Positions 1-7,920 of a DNA stretch of 46,642 nucleotides are shown here, one piece after another; within the stretch, counting starts at the first letter, position 1; every line of letters begins with the position of its first letter. Source of the DNA: Pseudoduganella buxea (GTDB lineage: Bacteria; Pseudomonadota; Gammaproteobacteria; Burkholderiales; Burkholderiaceae_D); contig NZ_WNKZ01000046.1 of assembly GCF_009720835.1 (NCBI RefSeq), positions 1-46,642 on the forward strand. Direction: 5' to 3'. Below the pieces are notes generated by a model that was not told the origin of the DNA, did not search any database, and saw only the letters and a list, made by a program, of their open reading frames with translations. The translations under genes were made by a program, and so were the position numbers.

Positions 1-205
1 GCACGTCGGCCAGCACGGGCAAGGCGCGCGCGGCCGCCTTGATGGCGTCGCGCATGGCCGCGATCGATGCCACGCCGCGCACTTCGGCATCGCGCTGTTC
101 GCGCGCCGTCCTGAGTGCCGCAGCGTCGGCGGCGGCCGACTCCGTCGCCTGCCTGGTGGGCGGCAGGCGCCGCGTGGGCACAGCCGTCGTCTTCTCTACT
201 GCCAT
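1..205 (-). CDS. Partial hypothetical protein, N-terminus only
   Basis: An open minus-strand frame starts at an ATG at 205 and runs off the left edge with no stop (68 codons visible). A purine-rich stretch (GGGCAGGG) precedes the ATG and could serve as ribosome binding site. The visible part is rich in Ala, Arg and Thr, with a probably disordered start (MAVEKTTAVPTRRLPP) followed by a helical-looking stretch. No motif is recognised and no function is proposed. It is divergent from the YcxB-like gene at 267. In this high-GC context open frames occur by chance, so confidence is modest; the good start region and divergent layout are the main support. Confidence 0.35.
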   Translation of the reverse strand, partial: MAVEKTTAVPTRRLPPTRQATESAAADAAALRTAREQRDAEVRGVASIAAMRDAIKAAARALPVLADV

Positions 206-266
206 CTGCCCTGCCCTTGCTTCGTCATATGTTAACATCGCCAACCCTGGATTTTCAGAGGCAAGC

Positions 267-956
267 ATGACCGATCCTGTCGACCCGCATTGTAGCGCCC
301 CGGAAGACGGGCAGGCGCCGTTCCAGCTGCGCTCGACCGTCGATGCCGCCGCGCTGGAGCGCATGGCTCCGGCGCTCGAGGCCATCCTGCTTGGCCGCCT
401 GATGGCGCACCGGGCACGCTTCGTCAAGCCCTACCAGCCACGCCCCCGCCTCGCCGCCTTCATCAAGCGCTGCTGCGTGGCCGGGCTGCTGCTATCGCTG
501 GCCTTTACCGCCTCGGGTGGGCTGGAATTCGGCCCGTACCGGCTCGACCTGCTGTGCGCCGTCGCCTTCGTGGCGATCCTGGCGCTGTCCTTCGTTCCGC
601 CCCGCCTCGAAGCGTGGGTGCGCAGGCCCTGGCACAGGTACTGGCACCACCTGGCCCGGGTCCGAACCAATACGATCCTGAAGGCAGCGCGGGCCAGCGC
701 GCCCTTCGATGCGCAATACGATATCGACGAGGGCCAGCTGCGCTACACGCGCATCCGCGGCGACGACGGCGAGGGAAACGCCCAGGTGCAGTGGCGCCGC
801 CCCCTGGCCGGCATCGCCGTGCCGGGACCCGGTTTCACGCTGCTCTTCAAGCACGCCCGCGCGCTTGGCCCCACGCTGATCGTGCTGCACGCTCCCTCGG
901 CGGCATTCGACGCCATGCTGGCGCGCCACGGCGTCCATTGCCTGCCGCCGGCGTGA
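267..956 (+). CDS. YcxB-like membrane protein
   Basis: A 229-residue protein. A polar N-terminal region of about 60 residues is followed by two closely spaced hydrophobic segments (about residues 68–84 and 93–111) and a soluble C-terminal domain of about 110 residues with the pattern of YcxB-like proteins (membrane hairpin, then a small beta-rich domain). The function of this family is unknown. The ATG at 267 follows GAGGCAAGC, a reasonable ribosome binding site. The open frame extends further upstream, but that part is composition-driven and overlaps the divergent gene, so the shorter start was chosen. It is followed by a palindrome and the MlaE-like gene in the same direction. Family assignment rests on architecture and is moderate. 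Confidence 0.65.
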   Translation: MTDPVDPHCSAPEDGQAPFQLRSTVDAAALERMAPALEAILLGRLMAHRARFVKPYQPRPRLAAFIKRCCVAGLLLSLAFTASGGLEFGPYRLDLLCAVAFVAILALSFVPPRLEAWVRRPWHRYWHHLARVRTNTILKAARASAPFDAQYDIDEGQLRYTRIRGDDGEGNAQVQWRRPLAGIAVPGPGFTLLFKHARALGPTLIVLHAPSAAFDAMLARHGVHCLPPA

Positions 957-972
957 AGTCGTGGCCGGTGTC

Positions 973-1001
973 ATCCGGGCTCGCGGCAGCGCAGCCCGGA
1001 T
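973..1001. repeat. 9-bp perfect inverted repeat between YcxB-like gene and permease
   Basis: ATCCGGGCT (973–981) and AGCCCGGAT (993–1001) are separated by 11 bases. There is no T-run after it, so it is not a clear intrinsic terminator. It lies 17 bases after the stop of the YcxB-like gene and ends 14 bases before the permease ATG. It could be a processing or attenuating hairpin or a binding site. Confidence 0.5.
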
Positions 1002-1015
1002 GTTAAGATCGCAAC

Positions 1016-1849
1016 ATGATCACCCATGCATCGCTTTTCCCCTCGCTGCGCCGGCTGCACCGGGCCACCGTGGTCTGGCTCACCAGCTGGTGGCGCCTGG
1101 CGCAATTCGCCGTGCTGGTGCTGTCGCGCGCGTTCACGCCATCGAGCTACCGCAAGGACAACCGCAATGCGCTGGCCTGCCAGGTGGTGCTGGGCACGGC
1201 GCCGAACCTGCTGTGGTTCTCGGTCCTGTCGGCGCTGATCAGCCTCGTCATCATTCGCATCGTCGTCGTCACGGCCTACAGCTACGGCCTGTCCGGTTAC
1301 GCGCTGGAGATGGTGGTGCGCGTGCTGGTGCTGGAACTGATCCCGCTGACGGCCGCCCTGTTCGTGGCCTTGCGCACGACCTTGCCCGCCGGCGTCGAGT
1401 TCGCGCAGAAGCGCCTGGCCGCGGCGGCAGCGGCAGCGGCCGGATCGGCCGGTACCCGGGTCGACCCGATGACGGCCCTGCGCACCGAGTACTTCCCGCG
1501 CGCCGCAGCCGGTGTGTTCGCCGTCTGGCTGCTGGCCGCCGTCAGCTGCATCCTCACCCTGGTGCTGACCTACCTGATCATCTACGGCTTTACGCCCTAC
1601 GCCCTGCCCGGCTACACGCGCGTGGTCGGGCAGATCTTCAATCCTTCCGTGGCGCTGATCCTGGTGCTGAAGATCGCCCTGTTCAGCTTCGCGGTGGGCA
1701 TCATCCCGCTCGCGTCGTCGTACTACGATGCCGCCGCCAATCCTTTCGTGCTGCGTTTTCGCGCCACCCACGGCCTGGCGGACATGGTACGCATGTTCTC
1801 CGTCGTGCTGCTGATCGAAGGCGCGTCCCTGATGGGCAACTACTACTGA
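1016..1849 (+). CDS. MlaE-family lipid ABC transporter permease
   Basis: A 277-residue integral membrane protein of the MlaE/YrbE family, the permease of MCE-type systems that move phospholipid between inner and outer membranes. It has an N-terminal amphipathic region with FTPSSYRKDNR, hydrophobic segments at about 63–88, 95–120, 165–192, 210–236 and 258–272, and the ELIPLTAALFVALR stretch matching the ELGPxLTALLVAGR signature of MlaE. The segment at about 134–150 contains an eight-alanine run in a probable cytoplasmic loop. The next two genes encode an MCE protein (10-bp gap) and a lipoprotein, which supports the role. No ATP-binding MlaF partner is encoded on either side. Substrate is unknown. 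Confidence 0.85.
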   Translation: MITHASLFPSLRRLHRATVVWLTSWWRLAQFAVLVLSRAFTPSSYRKDNRNALACQVVLGTAPNLLWFSVLSALISLVIIRIVVVTAYSYGLSGYALEMVVRVLVLELIPLTAALFVALRTTLPAGVEFAQKRLAAAAAAAAGSAGTRVDPMTALRTEYFPRAAAGVFAVWLLAAVSCILTLVLTYLIIYGFTPYALPGYTRVVGQIFNPSVALILVLKIALFSFAVGIIPLASSYYDAAANPFVLRFRATHGLADMVRMFSVVLLIEGASLMGNYY

Positions 1850-1859
1850 TACCGATTCC

Positions 1860-2825
1860 ATGACCGAACCGACTTCCCCCGCCCCGGCACCGGCCGACGC
1901 CGCGCCCGTGCGCAATGCCGAACTGAAGGCGGCCCTGCTGTTGATCCTGATGGTGGCGCTTGTCGCCGGCGCCGCCCTCTACCTGATGTATGCGCGCGGT
2001 GCATTCGAGCCGACCCAGCGCCTGGTGCTGACGGCCGACGATTCCGAAGGCGTGGCCGTCGGCATGGACGTGACGTTCGCCGGCTTTCCCATCGGCCGCG
2101 TGCAACGCATCGAGCTTTCGCCCGAAGGCAAGGCCCGGGTGCTGGTGGACGTGCCGAAGAAGGACGCCCACTGGCTGCGCACCACCAGCATCTTCACTCT
2201 CGAAAAAGGCATCGTCGGTGGCGCCAAGCTGCGCGCCTTCACGGGCATTCCGACCGACCCGCCGCTGCCGGACGGCGCCGAACGGGGCATGCTGGTGGGC
2301 GACGCGGCCGCCGAAATCCCCCGCCTGCTCGCTGCGGCGCGCGACGTGCTGGCCAATGTGGCGGCATTGACGGCGGAGGAATCGGCGCTGGGCAGCAGCC
2401 TCAAAAACGTCCAGGGCGTGACGGAAAAGCTGAACGGCCCGAACGGCGCCATGGGCCTGATCGCCGGCAAAGACCGCAAGGCCCGCGAGCTGCTGGCCAA
2501 CGCCAATTCGCTGATCGTCAAGGCCGACCGGCTGGTGGGCAATGCCGACAGCAAGGTCTTCGGCAAGGACGGCGTGGCCACCGATGCCCAGGCCGCCATC
2601 GTGCAGCTGAACGGCCTGCTGTCGGATGCCCGCGCCAGCCTGAAGAAGATGGATGCCGTGCTGGTGGAAGCCCAGGCCGTGGGCAAGAACGCCCGCGTCG
2701 CCACGGAAGACCTGGGGGCGCTGCGCGCCGATATCGACAGCAACCTGCGCCGCATCGAGCAACTGGTGAACGAGATCAATCGCAAGTGGCCGTTCAAGCG
2801 CGAGACGGAGATCAAACTGCCATGA
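1860..2825 (+). CDS. MCE (MlaD-type) substrate-binding protein
   Basis: A 321-residue protein with one N-terminal transmembrane anchor (about residues 23–44) followed by an MCE/MlaD domain (about 52–135). The region VAVGMDVTFAGFPIGRV corresponds to the usual GLxxGaxVrlrGvpVGrV motif. A long helical C-terminal region (about 150–310) probably forms a coiled tube or needle, as in other single-MCE proteins. It should sit in the inner membrane with the MCE ring in the periplasm, passing lipid to or from the MlaE-like permease. It starts 10 bp after the permease stop, and its stop overlaps the next start (ATGA), so the three genes form one operon. Confidence 0.9.
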   Translation: MTEPTSPAPAPADAAPVRNAELKAALLLILMVALVAGAALYLMYARGAFEPTQRLVLTADDSEGVAVGMDVTFAGFPIGRVQRIELSPEGKARVLVDVPKKDAHWLRTTSIFTLEKGIVGGAKLRAFTGIPTDPPLPDGAERGMLVGDAAAEIPRLLAAARDVLANVAALTAEESALGSSLKNVQGVTEKLNGPNGAMGLIAGKDRKARELLANANSLIVKADRLVGNADSKVFGKDGVATDAQAAIVQLNGLLSDARASLKKMDAVLVEAQAVGKNARVATEDLGALRADIDSNLRRIEQLVNEINRKWPFKRETEIKLP

Positions 2826-3481
2826 AGCCGATATCCCTGACCATCCTGTGCGCCGCCCTGCTGGCCGGCTGCGGCAGCAGCCCGCCCGTGCCGGACTGGA
2901 AGATGAACGCGCAAGGCTCGCTGGAACGGGCCACGAATGCCTACCTGTCCGGCAAGGAGCTGGTGGAAAAGACGGAGTTCGGCCGCGCCCGCGAGCAGAT
3001 CGCCGGCACCGGCAAGATCGACCTGGTGATCCGCGCGGAACTGATCCGCTGCGCCGCACGCACGGCGGCATTGGCCTTCGAGGACTGCGCCGGCTTCGAC
3101 GCGCTGCGGGCCGACGCGACAGCGGCCGACCTGGCCTACGCCGCCTACCTGGCCGGCCAGCCGGCCCAGGCGGCGCTGTTGCCGGAACCGCAACGCTCCG
3201 TGCAGGCGGCCGGCTCCGACCAGGCCGCGGCAAGCGCCGTGAAAACCATCGCCGACCCGCTGTCGCAGCTGGTGGCGGCCGGCGCCCTGTTCAAGGCCAA
3301 CCGCGCCACACCGGAACTGGTGGCGCAGGCCGTCGATACGGCCTCGAACCAGGGCTGGCGCCGGCCCCTGCTGGCGTGGCTGAACGTGCAGGCGCTGCGG
3401 GCGGAAAAGGCCGGCGCGGCGGACGAAGCGGCCCGCATCCGGCGCCGCATCGCGCTGGTGCAGGGCCAGCCGGCGTCCTGA
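2822..3481 (+). CDS. Lipoprotein of the MCE cluster
   Basis: A 219-residue protein with a signal peptide ending in a clear lipobox (LLAGC, Cys at about residue 18). The mature part is mostly alpha-helical and Ala-rich with a TPR-like feel (helix pairs across about 30–210). The chosen ATG overlaps the MCE stop (ATGA), so it is probably translationally coupled; an upstream in-frame ATG inside the MCE gene would remove the signal peptide from the N-terminus. By position it is likely the periplasmic or outer-membrane accessory of the MCE transporter, but it does not resemble MlaB, MlaC or the usual ABC auxiliary lipoproteins. Function is inferred from context only. Confidence 0.8.
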   Translation: MKPISLTILCAALLAGCGSSPPVPDWKMNAQGSLERATNAYLSGKELVEKTEFGRAREQIAGTGKIDLVIRAELIRCAARTAALAFEDCAGFDALRADATAADLAYAAYLAGQPAQAALLPEPQRSVQAAGSDQAAASAVKTIADPLSQLVAAGALFKANRATPELVAQAVDTASNQGWRRPLLAWLNVQALRAEKAGAADEAARIRRRIALVQGQPAS

Positions 3482-3490
3482 GACTGCGCC

Positions 3491-4750
3491 CTACTCTTCC
3501 AACGCGGCGTCGGCTGCCGCTGCTTCGCGCAGCTTGTCCTTCTTGCTCTTGCGCTTGCCCTTGATGCCGCCGTTGACGGTGTCGGTAATCGCGCTGGCCG
3601 GCGGCGCCGCCGTTTCGACGGGCTCGTAGCCGGCCACGGTTTCCCGCGCCAGGCGCAGGCCGTGGCGTTTTTCGATCAGGCGGAAATGCTGTTCCGTGTC
3701 AAAACTGACGAAGCTGACGGCCGTGCCGCTGGCGCCGGCGCGGCCCGTGCGGCCGATGCGGTGGGTGTAGTCGGCCGGTGAACGGGGCAGGTCGAAATTG
3801 ACAACGACGGGCAGCTGGGCGATGTCGATACCGCGCGCGGCCACGTCGGTGGCCACCAGCACGTGCAGGCGGCCGGCCCGGAAGTCGGCCAGCACACCGG
3901 TGCGGGCACCCTGGCTGAAGTCGCCGTGGAAGGCTTCGGCGGCGATGCCGTTGCGGCGCAGCTTGTCCGCCACGTGTTCGGAAGCGTACTTGGTGGCCGT
4001 GAAGACAAGCACCTGGCGCCAGCCGTTGGCCTTGATCAGGTGCTTGAGCAGTTGCAGCCGGCGCAGCGGATCGACGGCGAATGCGCGCTGCTCGATGGCC
4101 GGCGCGTCGCTGCCGTCGGCCTGCACTTCCACCTTGACGGGGTCGGCCAGCAAGGTCGCCGCGAGCGCCTGCACGGCGGGCGGGAAGGTGGCGGAGAAGA
4201 ACAGGTTCTGGCGCCTGGCCGGCAGCAGCGCCAGGATGCGCTCGATCTCGTCGGCGAAGCCCATGTCGAGCAGCTTGTCCGCTTCGTCCAGCACCAGGGT
4301 CGCCGTGTGATCCAGCACCAGCGCGTTGTGCTCGACCAGGTCGAGCAGGCGGCCCGGCGTGGCGACGACGATGTCCGTGCCGCCGCGCAGCGCCATCATC
4401 TGCGGGTTGATCGACACGCCACCGAAGACGATGCTGACCTTGATCGTGGACGGCAGGTGCTGAACCAGCTCGCGGATCGCCTCGCCCACCTGGGCCGCCA
4501 GCTCGCGCGTGGGCACCAGCACCAGCCCGTGCAGGCCTCGCCGCGTGCCCTGGCGCGCCAGCAGCGCATGCAGCATCGGCAGCGCGAACGCCGCCGTCTT
4601 GCCGGAACCGGTGCGGGCGGCGCCCAGCACGTCCCGACCCGCCAGCGCGGCGGGTACGGCGGCGGCCTGGATCGGGGTCGGGGTCTGGTAGCCGATGGCG
4701 GCAACCGCTTCGGCAAGGGCGGGCGCGAGGCCCAGCGAGGTAAATGGCAT
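3491..4750 (-). CDS. rhlE: DEAD-box ATP-dependent RNA helicase, RhlE type
   Basis: A 419-residue RNA helicase likely involved in ribosome assembly, RNA turnover or cold adaptation in the cytoplasm. All core motifs are present in order: Q-motif region (YQTPTPIQ), Walker A ARTGSGKT (about 45–52), PTRELA, TPGR, DEAD (about 155–158), SAT (about 186–188), ARGID and HRIGRTGRAG. The tail is short and Lys-rich (GKRKSKKDK), typical of the RhlE group. A TTG seven codons upstream is in frame, but a TATACT −10-like box ends just before it, which favours the ATG at 4750. It is convergent with the MCE operon (9-bp gap). The subfamily (RhlE rather than other DEAD-box types) is inferred. Confidence 0.9.
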   Translation of the reverse strand: MPFTSLGLAPALAEAVAAIGYQTPTPIQAAAVPAALAGRDVLGAARTGSGKTAAFALPMLHALLARQGTRRGLHGLVLVPTRELAAQVGEAIRELVQHLPSTIKVSIVFGGVSINPQMMALRGGTDIVVATPGRLLDLVEHNALVLDHTATLVLDEADKLLDMGFADEIERILALLPARRQNLFFSATFPPAVQALAATLLADPVKVEVQADGSDAPAIEQRAFAVDPLRRLQLLKHLIKANGWRQVLVFTATKYASEHVADKLRRNGIAAEAFHGDFSQGARTGVLADFRAGRLHVLVATDVAARGIDIAQLPVVVNFDLPRSPADYTHRIGRTGRAGASGTAVSFVSFDTEQHFRLIEKRHGLRLARETVAGYEPVETAAPPASAITDTVNGGIKGKRKSKKDKLREAAAADAALEE

Positions 4751-4778
4751 GGCAGTCGATTCTGTGTTCAAGGTGCGC

Positions 4779-4784
4779 AGTATA
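4779..4784 (-). promoter_or_regulatory. Possible −10 box of the DEAD-box helicase gene
   Basis: TATACT on the minus strand lies 28 bases ahead of the ATG at 4750. No convincing −35 is visible. Its position would place transcription start near 4772 and argues against the alternative TTG start at 4771. Confidence 0.3.
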
Positions 4785-4836
4785 AATCACGCGGGCACCT
4801 CAGCTGCCATGACGGCCTGCGCAACATGCCGTGCCC

Positions 4837-6006
4837 CTACTGCCCGGACAACTCACGCATCCTTGCATACAGGTTCGACTTGCCTTCGAAGCCGATGCCC
4901 GGCAGGTCCGGCATCGTGATGAAGCCGTTCTCCACCCGCACGCCGTCGGGGAAGCCGCCGAAGGGCTGGAACAGGTCTGGATAGCTTTCGTTCCCGCCCA
5001 GGCCCAGGCCCGCCGCGATATTGAGCGACATCTGGTGGCCGCCGTGCGGAATGCAGCGGGTGCGCGACCAGCCGTGTTCCTCCAGCATGTCGAGCGTGCG
5101 CAGGTACTCCACCAGGCCGTAGCTCAGGGCACAGTCGAACTGCAGCCAGTCGCGGTCGGGCCGCATGCCGCCGTAGCGGATCAGGTTGCGCGCGTCCTGC
5201 ATCGAGAACAGGTTCTCGCCCGTCGCCATGGGGTTGGCGTAGTAGCTGCGCAAGGTGGCCTGCAGCTCGAAGTCGAGCGGGTCGCCTGCTTCCTCGTACC
5301 AGAACAGGTCGTACTGCGACAGCGCCTTGGCATAGGCGATGGCCGTATCGAGGTCGAAGCGGCCGTTGGCATCGACGGCCAGCTTCTGGCCGTCCTGCAG
5401 CACCGACAGCACGGCGTCGATGCGGCGCAGGTCTTCGTCCAGCGAGGCGCCGCCGATCTTCTTCTTGACCACCGTATAGCCCCGGTCGATATAGCTGCGC
5501 ATCTCGTCCTTCAGCGCATCCATGCTCTGGCCCGGGTAGTAATAACCGCCGGCGGCGTACACGAACACCTTGCGCTCGGGCGTGCCGTTGCCGTAACGGT
5601 CGGCCAGCAGCTGGAACAGGGGCTTGCCGGCGATCTTCGCGGTGGCATCCCAGATCGCCATGTCGATGGTGCCGATCGCCACGGAGCGCTCGCCGTGGCC
5701 GCCCGGCTTCTCGTTCTGGTACATGCAGTCCCATACCTTGTTCGGATCGAGGTTGGTGCCGGCAGCGTCGACCAGGGTGGCGGGATCGGCTTCCAGGATG
5801 CGGGGGATGAAGCGCTCGCGCATCAGCATGCCCTGGCCGTAGCGGCCATTCGAATTGAAGCCGTAGCCCACCACGGGCTTGCCGTCGCGGATCACGTCCG
5901 TGACGACGGCCACCAGGCTCAAGGTCATCTTCGAGAAATCGATGTAGGCATTGCGGATGGGGGAACTGATGGGCAAGGTCAGCTCGCGGATGTCGACGAT
6001 CTTCAT
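4837..6006 (-). CDS. tarD: Enolase-superfamily dehydratase, probable D(-)-tartrate dehydratase
   Basis: A 389-residue enzyme of the mandelate racemase/muconate lactonizing group; expected reaction is D-tartrate to oxaloacetate plus water. An N-terminal capping domain (1–130) precedes a TIM barrel carrying a KKK motif (residues 181–183, general base), metal-ligand candidates Asp212, Glu239 and Glu265, and His321 in IPHGGHQ (general acid). These positions are one residue or less from those I recall for the characterised Bradyrhizobium japonicum enzyme (Lys184, His322), and overall length agrees. The ATG follows GGAGACCCGCC. A LysR regulator is transcribed divergently 104 bp away, the classic layout for a substrate-induced catabolic gene. 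Another acid sugar dehydratase activity cannot be excluded. Confidence 0.8.
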   Translation of the reverse strand: MKIVDIRELTLPISSPIRNAYIDFSKMTLSLVAVVTDVIRDGKPVVGYGFNSNGRYGQGMLMRERFIPRILEADPATLVDAAGTNLDPNKVWDCMYQNEKPGGHGERSVAIGTIDMAIWDATAKIAGKPLFQLLADRYGNGTPERKVFVYAAGGYYYPGQSMDALKDEMRSYIDRGYTVVKKKIGGASLDEDLRRIDAVLSVLQDGQKLAVDANGRFDLDTAIAYAKALSQYDLFWYEEAGDPLDFELQATLRSYYANPMATGENLFSMQDARNLIRYGGMRPDRDWLQFDCALSYGLVEYLRTLDMLEEHGWSRTRCIPHGGHQMSLNIAAGLGLGGNESYPDLFQPFGGFPDGVRVENGFITMPDLPGIGFEGKSNLYARMRELSGQ

Positions 6007-6110
6007 GGCGGGTCTCCTGTAAAGGCCCCCACTCTACGCCCGTTCGCGGAACGTATAATTCACCTGGAATCAATCCATTATTACGTTCAAGTGAAGAATC
6101 GGGGCGAACC
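6007..6110. promoter_or_regulatory. Divergent tarD–lysR control region
   Basis: This 104-bp gap is AT-rich relative to its surroundings and contains TATAAT (6054–6059, plus strand) and TTCAC/GTGAA half-sites about 30 bp apart (near 6059 and 6091). LysR regulators usually bind such gaps and control both genes. The exact operator and −35 boxes could not be resolved by eye. Confidence 0.35.
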
Positions 6111-7028
6111 ATGACGAGCGACCTGGAATTTTTCGTACTGCTGTCCAAACTGGGCAGCCTGGCCGCGACGGCGCGCGAGATGGCGGTGACGCCACCTGCC
6201 GCCACGCGCCGGCTGAAGCAGATGGAAGCGCGGCTGGGCGTACGGCTGGCCCAGCGCAGCACGCGGCGCATCGCCTTGACCGACGAGGGCGAGCTGTACC
6301 TGGCCCAGGCCACGCAGATCCTGGCCGATATCCGCGCCATGGAGGATGCCGTCACGAGCCGGCGGGTGGAGCCGAAAGGCCTGCTGCGGGTGAACGCGAC
6401 GCTCGGCTTCGGGCGCACCACCATCGCGCCGCTGGTGTCGCGCTTCGCCCGCACTCACCCGGAAGTGGCGGTACAGCTGCAGCTGACGGACCGCGCCATC
6501 AACCTGGTGGAAGACGGCTACGACCTGGGCATCCGCTTCGGCGAGCTGGCCGATACGCGCCTGGCGGCGCGGCGCATCATCAGCAACCGGCGCTTCCTGT
6601 GCGCGGCCCCCGGCTACCTGAAAAAACACGGCGCGCCGGCCTTGCCCGCGGACCTGGCCCTCCATGACTGCATCCTGCACCGGCAGAACGACGAGGCCTA
6701 TGCCAGCTGGCGGCTGACGCGCGGGCGCAAGACGGAGAACGTCAAGGTGCGCGGCCGCCTGTCGTCGAACGACGGCGACGTGGTGCTGGGCTGGGCCCTG
6801 GACGGCCACGGCATCCTGCCCCGCTCGGAATGGGATGCGGCGCGCTACCTCGACAGCGGGCGGCTGCAGGTGGTGCTGCCGGACTACGCGCTGCCGCCGG
6901 CGGATTTATACGCCTACTACCCGAGCCGGCACCACCAGAGCGCGCGGGTGCGCGCCTTCATCGACTTCCTCGTGGAGGCGCTGGCGCCGGCCCCTACATC
7001 CCCACGTCGCCGTACGGCCCCGCGATGA
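6111..7028 (+). CDS. LysR-family transcriptional regulator
   Basis: A 305-residue regulator with an N-terminal winged helix-turn-helix (about residues 1–60: LAATAREMAVTPPAATRRLKQMEARLG) and a periplasmic-binding-protein-like effector domain from about 90, ending in a short Arg/Pro-rich tail. The pattern, with the D-x-x-I-R-x-G block (YDLGIRFG), matches the large CrgA/DhaR-like subgroup. It is divergent from the probable tartrate dehydratase and likely controls it in response to tartrate or a related acid. Its 3′ end overlaps the convergent VOC gene by 35 bp. Confidence 0.9.
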   Translation: MTSDLEFFVLLSKLGSLAATAREMAVTPPAATRRLKQMEARLGVRLAQRSTRRIALTDEGELYLAQATQILADIRAMEDAVTSRRVEPKGLLRVNATLGFGRTTIAPLVSRFARTHPEVAVQLQLTDRAINLVEDGYDLGIRFGELADTRLAARRIISNRRFLCAAPGYLKKHGAPALPADLALHDCILHRQNDEAYASWRLTRGRKTENVKVRGRLSSNDGDVVLGWALDGHGILPRSEWDAARYLDSGRLQVVLPDYALPPADLYAYYPSRHHQSARVRAFIDFLVEALAPAPTSPRRRTAPR

Positions 7029-7380
7029 CCACGACATAGCCTTCCGGGTCGCGCAGCCAGATTTCCCGGTGCTGGGCATTGCGGTTCTCGTGCGCTTCCT
7101 CCAGCACGGTGGCGCCGCAGGCGGCGATGCGGTCCACCGCGTCGTCGAAATCGTCGGTCCAGAACCACAGCAGCGCGCCGTTGCCGATGACCTTGTCGGG
7201 CTTGCCGATATGGGAGTGATGGTGGGCGTCCCAACGGTGCAACTGCAGGATCATGTGGCCCTCGAACATCAGCTGCTCGTAATCGGGGCCGCCGTGGCCG
7301 CTCCTGCAGCCGAGCACCGCCTGGTACCAGCGGCTGGACGCTTCGACATCGCTGACGGCGATCAAGGGTTGCGCTTGCAT
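6994..7380 (-). CDS. VOC-superfamily (glyoxalase-fold) protein
   Basis: A 128-residue single-domain protein with paired beta-alpha-beta-beta-beta modules typical of the vicinal oxygen chelate superfamily: N-terminal IAVSDVEASSRWYQAVLG, C-terminal REIWLRDPEGYVVVIAG. Members include glyoxalase I, bleomycin-binding proteins and dioxygenases; substrate cannot be told from sequence. It follows the membrane-protein gene at 7432–7842 by 51 bp in the same direction, so both may be read from the MerR-type promoter at 7871–7903. The 3′ end overlaps lysR. Confidence 0.82.
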   Translation of the reverse strand: MQAQPLIAVSDVEASSRWYQAVLGCRSGHGGPDYEQLMFEGHMILQLHRWDAHHHSHIGKPDKVIGNGALLWFWTDDFDDAVDRIAACGATVLEEAHENRNAQHREIWLRDPEGYVVVIAGPYGDVGM

Positions 7381-7431
7381 GGTGCACTCCTCCTTCGGAC
7401 GTGGAATGGCGCCAGCATAGCACCGCTGTAC

Positions 7432-7842
7432 TCAGCCGCGGCGCAGCGGAAGCCACTGCAGCAGCGCCCACGCGGCCTCCGGCACGATGAAAAGCCACAG
7501 CAGCGGCGTATCGGATGCGCCCAGTGCCCACGCCATCCACGTGCAGAACAGCAGGCGCCCGACGCCGTCGTAGCGGCCGAAGCGGGTCTGCGGGTCGCTG
7601 ATGCGCAGCACGGCCCAGGACAGCACGACGGTGCCCATCAGGCAGGCGAACAGCACGTGCAGCGGCGCGAAGGCCGGCAGCGGCGCGCCACCCAGGTCGC
7701 CGTTCACCGCCGCCAGGTGGGCGTGCATGAAGGCGAAGGTCCATGGCGTGGCGAAGGGCGCCGTCACGACCAGGTCGTAGATGCCGCTGGCGCGCACGAT
7801 GCGGCGGTAGGTGGCGGGAGCTAGGTGCAGGAAGGTAGTCAT
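7432..7842 (-). CDS. Small multi-pass membrane protein under MerR-type promoter
   Basis: A 136-residue protein with three or four hydrophobic segments (about 24–42, 62–82, 95–111 and 113–131) and Trp-rich C-terminal helices. No family is recognised. The ATG at 7842 was preferred over an upstream in-frame ATG at 7902, because the latter would begin inside the −35 element of the MerR-type promoter. Divergent from the merR gene and upstream of the VOC gene, it is probably the main target of that regulator. A role in stress defence or small-molecule handling is inference. Confidence 0.7.
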   Translation of the reverse strand: MTTFLHLAPATYRRIVRASGIYDLVVTAPFATPWTFAFMHAHLAAVNGDLGGAPLPAFAPLHVLFACLMGTVVLSWAVLRISDPQTRFGRYDGVGRLLFCTWMAWALGASDTPLLWLFIVPEAAWALLQWLPLRRG

Positions 7843-7870
7843 GGCCGGTCTCCAGTTCAAGGGTGCGGCC

Positions 7871-7903
7871 ATGCTAAAGGCTGGAGTACACTCGAAGGTC
7901 AAG
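7871..7903 (-). promoter_or_regulatory. MerR-family promoter/operator with stretched spacer
   Basis: On the minus strand: −35 TTGACC (7902–7897), 20-bp spacer, −10 TAGCAT (7876–7871). The spacer contains a dyad around GAGTGTACTC, placed as in ZntR-, MerR- and NmlR-type promoters where the regulator untwists an over-long spacer. It reads toward the membrane-protein and VOC genes and lies between them and the divergent regulator. Confidence 0.7.
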
Positions 7904-7920
7904 CACTTTGGAGGAACACG

